A stretch of 64,000 nt of DNA, taken from positions 124,001-188,000 of the forward strand of contig NZ_JAAAMI010000007.1 in the NCBI RefSeq assembly GCF_010500845.1, read 5' to 3'. Both the position numbers and the translations under genes were made by a program. The stretch's first letter is position 1, and every line of letters starts with the position of its first letter. Under the pieces are notes generated by a model. It was not told the origin of the DNA. It made no database searches and saw only the letters and a list, made by a program, of their open reading frames with translations. Of the stretch, positions 24,470-33,984 are shown one piece after another. The stretch is from Flagellimonas sediminis. GTDB taxonomy: Bacteria; Bacteroidota; Bacteroidia; Flavobacteriales; Flavobacteriaceae.

Positions 24470-26674
24470 TTAAATTCTGGACACTTTGTCGATCCCTTCA
24501 ACCTGCTTTAAATTATCAATAAGCTTTTTCAGGATGGTGTTGTTTTTGACCACCAATGTGATTTTGCCTTTAAATGTGCCGCCATCGGCAGAAAAGTTCA
24601 GGTTTCGCATGTTTACGTGCATGTTTTCCGAGATGATCTTGGTGATGTCCTTCACCAAACCTAGGTTATCGATACCTGTAATTTCTATATCAACGGAGAA
24701 TTCTTCTTGGGTGGAATCTATCCATTTGGCACTGATGATACGATAAGCATAGTTGGATTGCAGGGCAATGGCATTGGGACAGTTCTTTTTATGCACCTTT
24801 ATACCATCATTTACACTCACAAATCCAAATACATCATCTCCTGGGATGGGGTTACAGCATTGCGATAATTTATAATTGAGACGTTCCTCTTCCTTACCGA
24901 AAACGAGCATGTCATATTTGACGGTGATTTCGTCCTTGTCAATATCCTTGGGAACCGGGGTCTTACGAATCTTGTTCTTGAAGAAATTGATGAAGGAATT
25001 ATGGTACGATGAGGCAAAATCCTTCAACTTATCATTATCGATAACCCCGATTCCGACCCTATAGAACAAATCTAAACTGGTTTTCAGCTTGAAAAAGTTC
25101 ACCAGTTTATTGACAGTATCCTCGTTGAGTACAATCTTTTGGGATTTCAACTTTCTTCGAAGGATTTCCTTGCCTTCGTCGGCCACTTCCTTCTTCTCTT
25201 CCATCAAAGAGGATTTGATTTTGGCCCTGGCCCTGGCCGTATTGGCGTAGTCCAACCAACTTTGACTAGGTTTTGCCGTTTCGGAAGTCATGATTTCTAC
25301 TTGGTCCCCACTGCGAAGCTGGGTGCCTAGTGGAACCAATTTACCATTGACTTTTGCCCCACGGGTCTTCATGCCGATTTCGGTGTGGATGTTGAAGGCA
25401 AAATCGAGTGCGGTGGCACCTTTGGGCATGGATTTTAAATCTCCCTTAGGTGTAAATACAAAGATTTCCTTGGCGTAAAGGTTCAATTTAAATTCCTCCA
25501 CAAAGTCAACGGCGTTGCCATTGGCACTTTCAAGGGCTTCCTGAAGTTTATTCAGCCATTCCTCAATACCCTGTTCTTTTTGGTCTCCGTGTTTGTACTT
25601 AAAGTGGGCGGCATAACCCTTTTCAGCAATTTCGTGCATCCGTTCGCTTCGAATCTGTACTTCTACCCATTTTCCTTTGGGGCCCATCACGGTAATGTGA
25701 AGGGCTTCATAACCAGTGGATTTTGGAGAGGTGATCCAATCGCGTAACCTGACCGGGTTTGGTGTAAAGTGGTCAGTTACAATGGAATAGATTTTCCAAG
25801 CTAGGAATTTTTCGTTCTTCCTGTCGGATTTATATATGATCCTGATGGCGAACTTGTCATACACCTCATCAAAAGAAACATTCTGGGTCTTCATCTTTCT
25901 TCGGATGGAGAAAATGGATTTCATCCGACCTTTGATGAAATAATTGAGTCCTTCCTTATCCAGAGAGTTTCGGATCACATCCGAAAAAGCCTCGATGTAG
26001 GCAAGATTTTCTTCTTCCGTATCCTCGATCTTGGCGCGTATGTCGTTATAGACCTCAGGTTCAGTATATTTAAGGGCAAGGTCTTCAAGATGCGTCTTGA
26101 TATTGTAAAGCCCTATCCTGTGTGCCAGGGGAGCATAGATGTAGAGTGTTTCGGATGCGATCTTCACCTGTTTTTGCTCTGGCATGGAATCCATGGTGAG
26201 CATATTGTGGTAACGGTCCGCAATTTTTATAATGATTACCCGCACATCATCATGGAGTGTCAACAGCATTTTTCTAAAGTTCTCTGCCTGCTGACTGATG
26301 TCCATGTCCTTTTTAAGGTGGGCGATCTTGGTAAGTCCGTCTACGATCCTAGCCACGGTTTCCCCGAACATTCGTTCAATATCGGCAAGGGTGTAGGGAG
26401 TGTCCTCTACCACGTCGTGCAAAAGGGCCGCAGCGATGGAAACGGCATCCAATCCAATTTTGGATGCAACGATCTTGGCCACTGCAATGGGGTGGAAAAT
26501 ATAGGCTTCTCCCGATTTCCTCCGCTGGTCTTTGTGTGCATCAACGGCCACGTCAAACGCGGAGCGTATCAGCTTCTTGTCCTCATCGGTCAAGGTCTGA
26601 TAGCTGATGCGAAGCAATTCTTTGTATTGCTTGGCAATCTCCTTGTTTTCTTTTTCGATAGCAGCGGCTGTCAT
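24470..26674 (-). CDS. spoT: bifunctional (p)ppGpp synthetase/hydrolase (RelA/SpoT homologue)
   Basis: This 734-residue stringent-response enzyme has an HD hydrolase domain with His86-Asp87 (LLHDVVEDTPY), a synthetase domain around 240-370 with DKFAIRIIYKS and WVEVQIRS, a TGS domain around 410-470 (FVFTPKGDLKSMPKGATALDFAF), and a C-terminal ACT domain (about 660-734). Both catalytic halves look intact, so this is a Rel/SpoT-type bifunctional enzyme rather than a monofunctional RelA. It makes and destroys (p)ppGpp in response to starvation. Fur-family and purA genes follow on the same strand. Confidence 0.95.
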   Translation of the reverse strand: MTAAAIEKENKEIAKQYKELLRISYQTLTDEDKKLIRSAFDVAVDAHKDQRRKSGEAYIFHPIAVAKIVASKIGLDAVSIAAALLHDVVEDTPYTLADIERMFGETVARIVDGLTKIAHLKKDMDISQQAENFRKMLLTLHDDVRVIIIKIADRYHNMLTMDSMPEQKQVKIASETLYIYAPLAHRIGLYNIKTHLEDLALKYTEPEVYNDIRAKIEDTEEENLAYIEAFSDVIRNSLDKEGLNYFIKGRMKSIFSIRRKMKTQNVSFDEVYDKFAIRIIYKSDRKNEKFLAWKIYSIVTDHFTPNPVRLRDWITSPKSTGYEALHITVMGPKGKWVEVQIRSERMHEIAEKGYAAHFKYKHGDQKEQGIEEWLNKLQEALESANGNAVDFVEEFKLNLYAKEIFVFTPKGDLKSMPKGATALDFAFNIHTEIGMKTRGAKVNGKLVPLGTQLRSGDQVEIMTSETAKPSQSWLDYANTARARAKIKSSLMEEKKEVADEGKEILRRKLKSQKIVLNEDTVNKLVNFFKLKTSLDLFYRVGIGVIDNDKLKDFASSYHNSFINFFKNKIRKTPVPKDIDKDEITVKYDMLVFGKEEERLNYKLSQCCNPIPGDDVFGFVSVNDGIKVHKKNCPNAIALQSNYAYRIISAKWIDSTQEEFSVDIEITGIDNLGLVKDITKIISENMHVNMRNLNFSADGGTFKGKITLVVKNNTILKKLIDNLKQVEGIDKVSRI

Positions 26675-26718
26675 AGTATATTAAAATTACTACAATCTTA
26701 TTAGGTGGGCAACAAAAA

Positions 26719-27951
26719 CTATGCCTTAAGGTTTCGGATGCGCTCCACCAAAGGTGGGTGGGAATAGTGCACGAAAACGTAAGCGGGGTGGGGGGTAAGA
26801 TTACTCAAACTGTTCTTGGACAACTTTTTCAACGAGGTAACCAATGGTGCGGCCGAAAAGGTGTTCTTGGCATAATCATCCGCCTGAAACTCAAATTTTC
26901 GGGACAAATAGTTCATGGCCAAACCGGTAATTTCGGAAATAGGGCTGTATAATAGGGCAAAACCTACCAGGGCCGCATGAAAACTGGGAGTGCTTACCCC
27001 TATGGCCAAAGATATCCCCGGATGGTTGATGAAAAGGGACAAAATATACAGGGTAAATCCAGTGACGGCCAAGGACAAAACCAAATTGAAAATGATATGG
27101 TTTCGTTTGTAGTGACCAACCTCGTGCGCCAAAACGGCCACAATTTCCTCTTCCTCCAGATCATGGATCAAGGTATCAAAAAGGGTAATCCGTTTTTCTT
27201 TACCGAATCCGGAAAAGTAAGCATTGGCCTTGGTGGAGCGTTTGGAGCCATCGATCACAAAAATGTTCTTGAGTTCAAACCCCACTTTTTGGGCATATCC
27301 TTCTATGGCGTTTTTCAAGGTTCCATCTTTGAGTGGTGTCTGCTTATTGAACATGGGCACGATCAACCTGCTATAAAACAAATTGATGAACAAAATAACA
27401 ACCCCAACCATGATCCAGGTGTAAATCCAAAATTTTGGCCCTGTCCATTGATAAAACCAAATAAATAGCGATAAAATTCCTCCTCCCAAAATAGCTGTCA
27501 GGATACCGCCTTTGATCTTGTCCAAAAAGAACAATTTTTTGGTGGTCTTGTTAAAACCGTATTTTTCTTCGATCACAAAAGTGCGGTAATACGAAAACGG
27601 CAACCCCAATACGGCACTGCCAAAGGTGATCAACCCGAAGAATACCAAGGCCATTGGGATGGTTTTCATACTAATGGAACGAGTCAATTGGTCTATCCAT
27701 TCGAATCCGCCGAACCACAAAAAGCATAGGGTCAATAGCAAGGAAAATCCATCGGACAGTAACCCAAACCGATAATTCGCCTGTTTGTATTCCTGTGATT
27801 TCTGGTATTCCTTTTCGTCAAAAACATCTGATAACTCGGGTGGTAAAGTGGATTTGAACCGTTGGGCATTCAAGTGTTCCAACAATTGGTGGACCAAATA
27901 TTGGACAACAAGGATAGCGAGAATGACATAAAAGAGTACAGTTTTTTCCAT
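26719..27951 (-). CDS. M48-family (STE24) membrane metallopeptidase
   Basis: This 410-residue polytopic membrane protein has seven or so hydrophobic segments and the zinc motif HEVGH at 276-280, with the third ligand in FEFQADDYA further on. The layout (YGFNKTT-, LFYSRLIVPMFNK-, AYFSGFG-) is that of Ste24p/CAAX prenyl protease 1 relatives, which in bacteria act in membrane protein quality control. Its ATG lies 3 bases after the SpoU methyltransferase stop, so the two are an operon. Confidence 0.92.
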   Translation of the reverse strand: MEKTVLFYVILAILVVQYLVHQLLEHLNAQRFKSTLPPELSDVFDEKEYQKSQEYKQANYRFGLLSDGFSLLLTLCFLWFGGFEWIDQLTRSISMKTIPMALVFFGLITFGSAVLGLPFSYYRTFVIEEKYGFNKTTKKLFFLDKIKGGILTAILGGGILSLFIWFYQWTGPKFWIYTWIMVGVVILFINLFYSRLIVPMFNKQTPLKDGTLKNAIEGYAQKVGFELKNIFVIDGSKRSTKANAYFSGFGKEKRITLFDTLIHDLEEEEIVAVLAHEVGHYKRNHIIFNLVLSLAVTGFTLYILSLFINHPGISLAIGVSTPSFHAALVGFALLYSPISEITGLAMNYLSRKFEFQADDYAKNTFSAAPLVTSLKKLSKNSLSNLTPHPAYVFVHYSHPPLVERIRNLKA

Positions 27952-27954
27952 AGA

Positions 27955-28755
27955 CTAAAATCCGCGTTGTCGCTTGGCCTCAAAGATAAGTATTGCCGCC
28001 GATACCGAAACGTTCATTGAATCGATTTCCCCTTGCATCGGTATAATGATGTTTTGGTCGGAAGTTTGGAGCCAATCCTCCGTTAATCCTGTCGCTTCTG
28101 TACCCATTACCAAAGCGGTGGCACCTGTAAAGTCACAATCCACATAGTTTTTGGAAGCTGACAGGGCTGCACAGTAAATCTTGATTTGGTTTGATCTTAG
28201 GAAATGGATGATTTCTTCTGTGGAACCCATCCCTACCTGATTGGTGAAAACACAGCCCACACTGGATCGGATAATGTTCGGATTGTAAAGGTCCGACTTT
28301 GGATTGGCGATCAAAACGGCATCTATGGCCGCGGCATCCGCAGTTCGTAAGAGCGCACCAATATTACCAGGTTTTTCGGGAGCTTCTGCCACCAGTACCA
28401 AGGGTTGTTTGTTTTTGAACCGAATGCTCTCTAAGACATGCTCCTTGACTTTCAGGATTCCCAAAACTCCTTCCGTAGTTCCGCGATGTGCCAATTTTTC
28501 ATAAACGGGTTGGGTGATCTGGATGATCTCGGGGCTTGAATTTCCCAGTATTTTTTTCAGGTGATGATCGGGCCAAATCTCAGGACAATACAAAAAAGTT
28601 GTAAGGGTATAACCTCCCTTTTGGGCAAGTTCCAACTCACGTTGTCCCTCCACCACAAAAAGTCCGCTCTTTTTCCGTTCACGGGATTTTTCCTTAAGTA
28701 GCAGTATATGTTTTACCAATGGATTTTGGACACTGCTGATCGATTTGGCTTCCAT
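27955..28755 (-). CDS. TrmH/SpoU-family RNA 2'-O-methyltransferase
   Basis: The CDS has 266 residues from the ATG at 28755. The frame is open to 29052, but that upstream part runs antisense through the next gene and lacks family similarity. An N-terminal RNA-binding segment (QNPLVKHILLLKEKSRER) is followed by the SPOUT knot motifs: PEKPGNIGALLRTADA, LVMGTEATGL and IPMQGEIDSMNVSVSAAI. It uses SAM to methylate rRNA or tRNA ribose, target unknown. It is divergent from the DUF6503-like lipoprotein, 69 bases away. Confidence 0.92.
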   Translation of the reverse strand: MEAKSISSVQNPLVKHILLLKEKSRERKKSGLFVVEGQRELELAQKGGYTLTTFLYCPEIWPDHHLKKILGNSSPEIIQITQPVYEKLAHRGTTEGVLGILKVKEHVLESIRFKNKQPLVLVAEAPEKPGNIGALLRTADAAAIDAVLIANPKSDLYNPNIIRSSVGCVFTNQVGMGSTEEIIHFLRSNQIKIYCAALSASKNYVDCDFTGATALVMGTEATGLTEDWLQTSDQNIIIPMQGEIDSMNVSVSAAILIFEAKRQRGF

Positions 28756-28824
28756 CACGGAGTAAAAATAGCGTTTCTTGTAATCTAAAAAAGCTGTTTT
28801 CGACCAATTGCCAAAATATACTCC

Positions 28825-29628
28825 ATGAAAAAAACAACCATCCTGATGATTTTTTTGGCATTTGTTGCCTGTAAACCTTCCTCGAAAAAGGAACAAGTAG
28901 AAGTGCCCGAACCTATTGAAGAAGTTACCAACAAAACTAAGTATCCGGAAAACATGGCCAAGGTCTTTGAGGCCCATGGTGGATTGGAACTTTGGAAATC
29001 CATGCGGACGCTTTCCTTTGTTCTGCCAAATCCAGAAGCTCCTGAAACCCATACAATAGACCTTTGGTCAAGAAAGGATAGGGTGGATACGGAAAAGTAC
29101 TCCATGGGTTTTGATGGAGAAAAAGCTTGGCTTTTGGATCCTGATAAAAGCTACAAGGGAGATGCTGCTTTTTATCATAATCTCATGTTCTATTTTTATG
29201 GAATGCCATTTGTTTTGGCAGATGAAGGCATTGTGTATGGCCATGCGGAAGATTTGGTTTTTGAAGGGAAACATTACCCTGGAGTCAAAATTTCCTATAA
29301 TGTTGGGGTAGGAGCATCCTCTAAAGATGAATACTTTATCCACTTTGACCCGGAAACCTATCAAATGGCCTGGTTGGGCTATACTGTTACATACAGAACC
29401 GGTGAAAGTTCCGATAATTTTAGGTGGATCCGTTATAGGGATTGGCAACGTTTAAGTGGTGTGCTACTCCCACAAACCATTACATGGCACAATTACGAAG
29501 GAAGAAATATTCTTGACGCCCGAAATACAGTCACTTTTGATGAAGCCTCATTGAGCAACAAACCAAAACCCGACAGTTTCTATGGGAAACCGGAAGGGGC
29601 AGAATTTGTCGAAATCAAGAAGAGTTAA
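28825..29628 (+). CDS. DUF6503-like lipoprotein
   Basis: This 267-residue protein has a lipoprotein signal (MKKTTILMIFLAFVAC, lipid-anchored Cys16) and a beta-rich mature region. The blocks KVFEAHGGLELWKSMRTLSF, MGFDGEKAWLLDPDK, GVKISYNVGVG and YRDWQRLSGVLLPQTITWHNYEG match what I recall of the DUF6503 family of Bacteroidota. The fold is probably LolA/LolB-like or outer-membrane-lipoprotein-sorting like (curved sheet binding a lipid), but that is inference from the W-K-x-x-x-x-L-S-F start. A perfect palindromic terminator follows the stop. Confidence 0.7.
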   Translation: MKKTTILMIFLAFVACKPSSKKEQVEVPEPIEEVTNKTKYPENMAKVFEAHGGLELWKSMRTLSFVLPNPEAPETHTIDLWSRKDRVDTEKYSMGFDGEKAWLLDPDKSYKGDAAFYHNLMFYFYGMPFVLADEGIVYGHAEDLVFEGKHYPGVKISYNVGVGASSKDEYFIHFDPETYQMAWLGYTVTYRTGESSDNFRWIRYRDWQRLSGVLLPQTITWHNYEGRNILDARNTVTFDEASLSNKPKPDSFYGKPEGAEFVEIKKS

Positions 29629-29632
29629 AAAA

Positions 29633-29658
29633 AAGCGGCGTTCAATTGAACGCCGCTT
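29633..29658. terminator. bidirectional intrinsic terminator
   Basis: A perfect 26-base palindrome (13-bp arms, starting AAGCGGCGTT) lies between the convergent lipoprotein and amidohydrolase genes. It is preceded by an A-run and followed by TT and a T-rich stretch, so it can stop transcription from both sides. Confidence 0.8.
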
Positions 29659-29673
29659 GCTTTATTGAGAGAA

Positions 29674-30972
29674 CTATTGTCCTGTCTTTTCTCTTTCAAA
29701 CTTGCCCATATAGCGGTGCCAAAGTTTGGTCTGATGGGTTTCTAGGGATACGTCCCTACCATCAATATAAGCTTTGGAAAGCTGGTTGGTACGCATATCC
29801 AAGGCGTCACCTTCGGAGATGAACAAAGTGGCACTCTTGCCAACTTCCAACGTTCCATATTGATCATCGATACCAAGTATTTTGGCTGTGTTACTGGTCA
29901 AAAGTTGCAAGGCTTTTTCCTTGTCCAATCCTTGTCCAACGGTCTGGCCGGCATAAAAAGCCATGTTCCTGGCTTGGAAATTGGCCGATTCCTCATTCTG
30001 TAATCCGACCAATAGACCTGCATCTACCAAAAGTTTTGGCAATTTGTATGGAAGGTCATAATCGTCATCATCGTATTCGGGTAGGGCGTGGGTCACTCCT
30101 ACCAAAATGGCCACATTGTTTTCCTTAAGGAAATCGGCAATTTTATTGGCACGGTATCCGCCAACGATTACAATGTGCTTCACACCAACTTCCTTGGCCA
30201 TGTTCACGGCATCGGTCATTTCCTTCTCCCCATCGGCATGGATGTATAAACGCTTGGAGCCATTAAAAAGTCCCTCCATGGCCGCAAAAGGAAGATTTTT
30301 TTCCTTTTCTGCAGCTTGTCCGTAAGCACTGGAATTCAAGAAGAACATTTTAATGTTGTCCGTTTGGTCTCCGTAATCCTTATTGGGAACAAAGCCACGG
30401 TCTTCACCCATCCACCATCTGCCTCTCCTAAAAAAGGATGGCCAGTTCATGTGGATGCCATCATCGGTCTTAACGGCAGCGTCTTCCCAATTCCAGGCAT
30501 CGAACTGCACAATACTCGATGTGCCGGAAATGGTTCCTCCTTGCGGGGTTACCTGTCCCAAAAGCACTCCGTTGGGCCTCATGCTCTCCACCACTTTCGA
30601 TTCGGCGTTGTAGGCAATGATGCTCCTTACATGGGGAATCATTTCACCAATTTCATCCTGATCGTCACTGGCCCTTACGGCATCTACTTCCACCAATCCT
30701 AAAGGTTTAGCCGGAGCTATAAACCCTGGATACACGTGTTTTCCTTTGGCATCGATCATGGTTCCAATGGTGGGGGCCATTAGGTCCGCACCGATCGCGG
30801 TGATTTTTCCATCCTTAAAAATGATGGTACAGTTTTCAATGACCTCCCCATTGCCGATGTGGGCCGTGGCACCAAAAATGGCAACTTGTTCGGTTTGTGG
30901 AGGTGCTGGGGTCTGCTGTGCGTTCAATGAAACCCCAAAAACAATGGTTATGATTAAAAATATCTTTTTCAT
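29674..30972 (-). CDS. exported amidohydrolase-family protein, metal site degenerate
   Basis: The CDS has 432 residues from the ATG at 30972, with a signal peptide (MKKIFLIITIVFGVSLNAQ). The fold is that of the amidohydrolase/imidazolonepropionase-like superfamily: ENCTIIFKDGKITAIGADL, KGKHVYPGFIAPAKPLGLVEV, and C-terminal TSNTAKILGIDDQYGTLEVGKSA. The first metal motif HxH that normally follows PGFI(D) is absent: PGFIAPAKPLG has no histidine. It may therefore be non-catalytic or use another arrangement. It follows the 980-residue two-domain amidohydrolase after 10 bases in the same operon, which suggests they work as a pair in the periplasm. Confidence 0.82.
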   Translation of the reverse strand: MKKIFLIITIVFGVSLNAQQTPAPPQTEQVAIFGATAHIGNGEVIENCTIIFKDGKITAIGADLMAPTIGTMIDAKGKHVYPGFIAPAKPLGLVEVDAVRASDDQDEIGEMIPHVRSIIAYNAESKVVESMRPNGVLLGQVTPQGGTISGTSSIVQFDAWNWEDAAVKTDDGIHMNWPSFFRRGRWWMGEDRGFVPNKDYGDQTDNIKMFFLNSSAYGQAAEKEKNLPFAAMEGLFNGSKRLYIHADGEKEMTDAVNMAKEVGVKHIVIVGGYRANKIADFLKENNVAILVGVTHALPEYDDDDYDLPYKLPKLLVDAGLLVGLQNEESANFQARNMAFYAGQTVGQGLDKEKALQLLTSNTAKILGIDDQYGTLEVGKSATLFISEGDALDMRTNQLSKAYIDGRDVSLETHQTKLWHRYMGKFEREKTGQ

Positions 30973-30982
30973 GGTGTATGGT

Positions 30983-33925
30983 TTATAGGGTGTCACAATC
31001 GAATAGTTCTTTTTTGCTTTGGACCGGAGTTTTGGTCTTACCGCCTTTTTTCTTCTCGTTGAGCATCATTCCAATGAGTCGGTTTCTTTCCTTTTTCACG
31101 GTTTCGCGCATCATTTTGTCTTTTTCCAAATCAAAATAAACGGCTCCTTCAATGATTGTTTTCTCCGCCTTGGCGTAGACGGATAGCGGATGGTCTGTCC
31201 AAAGGACAATATCGGCGTCCTTACCTTCAGCAATACTGCCCACTCGGTCATCCAAGTGCAATAATTTAGCCGGGTTGAGTGTTACCATCTTCCAAGCTTC
31301 AATTTCCGAAACGCCTCCGTATTTTACCGTTTTACCGGCCTCTTGGTTCAATCGTCTTGACATTTCGGCATCATCGCTGTTGATGGCCACGGTTACTCCT
31401 TGGCTCGCCATGATGGCCGCGTTATACGGAATGGCATCGTTCACCTCATATTTGTAGGCCCACCAGTCGCTAAAAGTTGAACCTCCCACACCATGCTCGG
31501 CCATTTTGTCGGCCAATTTGTACCCTTCCAAAATGTGGGTGAAGGTATTTACCCGAAAATCAAATTTTTCGGCAACCTTCATCATCATGTTGATTTCGCT
31601 CTGTACATAGGAGTGACAACTGATAAACCGTTCGCCGTTCAGGATTTCGGCCAAGGTTTCCATTTCCTCATCGTAACGGTAAGGTTGTCCGCTCTTTTTC
31701 TTGGTATCGTATTCCTTGGCTCTCTGGAAATAATCGGTATACACCTGTTCCACACCCATCCTGGTCTGAGGAAAACGGGAAAAACTGCCCCAGTTGGATT
31801 GCTTTACGTTTTCACCCAAGGCAAACTTGATGAATTTGGGGGAGTTCGGGAAGATAAGTCCATCGGCGTTTTCACCCCATTTCAATCTTAATATGGCAGA
31901 ACGGCCACCTATAGGATTGGCGGAACCGTGCAACAATTGAATTGTGGTAACACCTCCTGCAAGATCGCGATAAATTCCCATGTCCTTTGGGTCTATAACA
32001 TCCTTCATACGGACCTCTGCTGAGGAATTGTGTCCTCCTTCATTGATGGCCAAGGCGGCAATGTGGGAGTGCTCATCGATGATTCCGGCTGTCAAATGCT
32101 TACCCGCTGCATCGATTACCGTTGCGCCACTGGCTTTAAGGTCTTTGCCCACTTTGGCAATTTTACCATTTTTGACCAATACATCGGTATTTTCCAAAAT
32201 GCTGTCACCAGTCCAAACGGTTGCATTTTTGAAAAGCATGGTTTCCTGCTTCGGTTTGGAGGCATAGCCATATCCTACATTGGGAAAGGTGAGTGCCACC
32301 AATTCTGGTTTTTCGGCTTCCTCTGGAGTGGATTTTTCCTCAAAGGCCTTGGTTTTGGTCAAGGTTGCTGTGGTTTCATCGCCGTTGGGAAGCACCACTT
32401 TACCCTTGATGGTTTCCGAACCTGGCATCACATGGGCCACCATTCGGTAGGATCCCACACCATCTTCTGAGAAGGCAAGGTTCAACCAATCGGCATCATA
32501 AGTGAATTTGGATTCCAAGGTTTCTTCCCCTTTTTTAATGTCCGCTTTGGGCTTGTCCACCGAACCGCTCAAGGAAACAGCGAAAGTATTGGCGCCAACG
32601 GAAAGATTGTAATCCCCACGGATATCCACAATGTCCATGGATTGGATAATGTTCTTACTTCCCTGCACCCAGTTTTCATATAGGATGGTGTTCTTGTCAA
32701 AGATTTCACCGGAGGTGATCAAGAAATTGGCCTGACTTCCCACTTGTAGTGATCCGATCTGTCCTGATTTGCCCAAAATTCCAGCCGGAATGGTGGTCAG
32801 TGCTTCAAGGGCTGTGGTTTTGGACAAGCCATATTCAATGGCCTTCATCAATTTATCCTTTAGGTCTGAAGGAGATTTTAAACCGTGTAGGGTAATAGTG
32901 AACTCCACACCGTTATCGTCCAAAACCTTTGGGTTGGATGGAGCCAAGTTCCAATGTCTCATATCGCTTAATGAAATGTATTGTGCCTGATATGGGTTGG
33001 AAACGTCAAACGCATCTGGAAAATTAAGAGGTAAGATCAATTTGGCGTTGGTAGCTTTGATATCTTCAATGCGCTCATATTCATCTCCTCCTGCCAAGAT
33101 TACATATTGAATCCCAAACAGGTCACCGATCTTGTCGGCGCGCAATACATTGCCATTATCGCCGGCATCAAAGATCTGGACCAATCCTTTGTTGGCAATC
33201 AAGGCTTCCAAGGAACGGTCCTTGGTATCCACATTGCCCTTGCTGTACCAATCCATATCATAATACAATTGGCGCATCAAGGCCATTGCTCCCATCAATG
33301 AACTTGGATAGGATTGTCTCTTGGCAACACTTTTGGTAAATGAAAAATACTGGGCCGATTTGTCGGAAAGGATGCGTTGTGCTTCACTTCCGCCATCGTT
33401 TAGGGCCACTAGTAATCCTGTACCACGGGCAATACCATCTTCAATATGGGCATTTACGGTCCCGAAACCAGCTTTTCTAAGTTCTCCGGCCTTTTTGGAG
33501 TCGTATTTAAAACTGTTGATGGCATTGTTTTCGGGCATGATATGATCGTTCCAATAAAAGCCCTCTCTTTCCGGCTCATATTGCCCTGAACGGCCACCAC
33601 CACTGTCGCGATCAGGTTTTTTTACTCCAAAATCGGAGAAGATGTCCACAAAAGATGGGTAAATGGATTTTCCTTCCAAATCCTCAACAACGGCATTTTT
33701 TGGGATGCTTACAGATTTTCCAACCTGTACCACTTTACCGTTTTGGATCAGCAACGTACCTTTTTCAATTACCTGAGTAGGGGTAATGTAGATCTTGGCA
33801 TTGGTAAATGCCGTGTAATTGTTGTTTTTCTTTGCCTTTACACCATCATTTATGGGAAAATAGTCTTGTGCGAACAAAGAAACACTGCCCAAGAAGAAAG
33901 ACAGCGCCAAGAGTTTAAATTTCAT
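30983..33925 (-). CDS. exported two-domain amidohydrolase
   Basis: This 980-residue exported protein (signal peptide MKFKLLALSFFLGSVSLFAQ) has two amidohydrolase-like halves in tandem. The N-terminal one (about 35-470) has DLEGKSIYPSFVDIFSDFG where an HxH should follow and looks inactive. The C-terminal one (about 570-960) has TAGIIDEHSHIA with an intact HxH and later ISCHSY, NTFTHI and AINSDDAE, the metal and catalytic positions. The substrate is unknown; imidazolonepropionase- or prolidase-like dipeptide cleavage are the usual guesses. A single-domain relative follows after 10 bases. Confidence 0.85.
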   Translation of the reverse strand: MKFKLLALSFFLGSVSLFAQDYFPINDGVKAKKNNNYTAFTNAKIYITPTQVIEKGTLLIQNGKVVQVGKSVSIPKNAVVEDLEGKSIYPSFVDIFSDFGVKKPDRDSGGGRSGQYEPEREGFYWNDHIMPENNAINSFKYDSKKAGELRKAGFGTVNAHIEDGIARGTGLLVALNDGGSEAQRILSDKSAQYFSFTKSVAKRQSYPSSLMGAMALMRQLYYDMDWYSKGNVDTKDRSLEALIANKGLVQIFDAGDNGNVLRADKIGDLFGIQYVILAGGDEYERIEDIKATNAKLILPLNFPDAFDVSNPYQAQYISLSDMRHWNLAPSNPKVLDDNGVEFTITLHGLKSPSDLKDKLMKAIEYGLSKTTALEALTTIPAGILGKSGQIGSLQVGSQANFLITSGEIFDKNTILYENWVQGSKNIIQSMDIVDIRGDYNLSVGANTFAVSLSGSVDKPKADIKKGEETLESKFTYDADWLNLAFSEDGVGSYRMVAHVMPGSETIKGKVVLPNGDETTATLTKTKAFEEKSTPEEAEKPELVALTFPNVGYGYASKPKQETMLFKNATVWTGDSILENTDVLVKNGKIAKVGKDLKASGATVIDAAGKHLTAGIIDEHSHIAALAINEGGHNSSAEVRMKDVIDPKDMGIYRDLAGGVTTIQLLHGSANPIGGRSAILRLKWGENADGLIFPNSPKFIKFALGENVKQSNWGSFSRFPQTRMGVEQVYTDYFQRAKEYDTKKKSGQPYRYDEEMETLAEILNGERFISCHSYVQSEINMMMKVAEKFDFRVNTFTHILEGYKLADKMAEHGVGGSTFSDWWAYKYEVNDAIPYNAAIMASQGVTVAINSDDAEMSRRLNQEAGKTVKYGGVSEIEAWKMVTLNPAKLLHLDDRVGSIAEGKDADIVLWTDHPLSVYAKAEKTIIEGAVYFDLEKDKMMRETVKKERNRLIGMMLNEKKKGGKTKTPVQSKKELFDCDTL

Positions 33926-33984
33926 AAGGTTAATATTGAATTAGTAGGCTTAAATATAACCTAAGTGTATGTACCCCACAAGTT

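Noticed and set aside
28756..29052. N-terminal extension of the SpoU methyltransferase by 99 codons
   Set aside because: It overlaps the divergent lipoprotein gene and its signal peptide; the family starts near the ATG at 28755.
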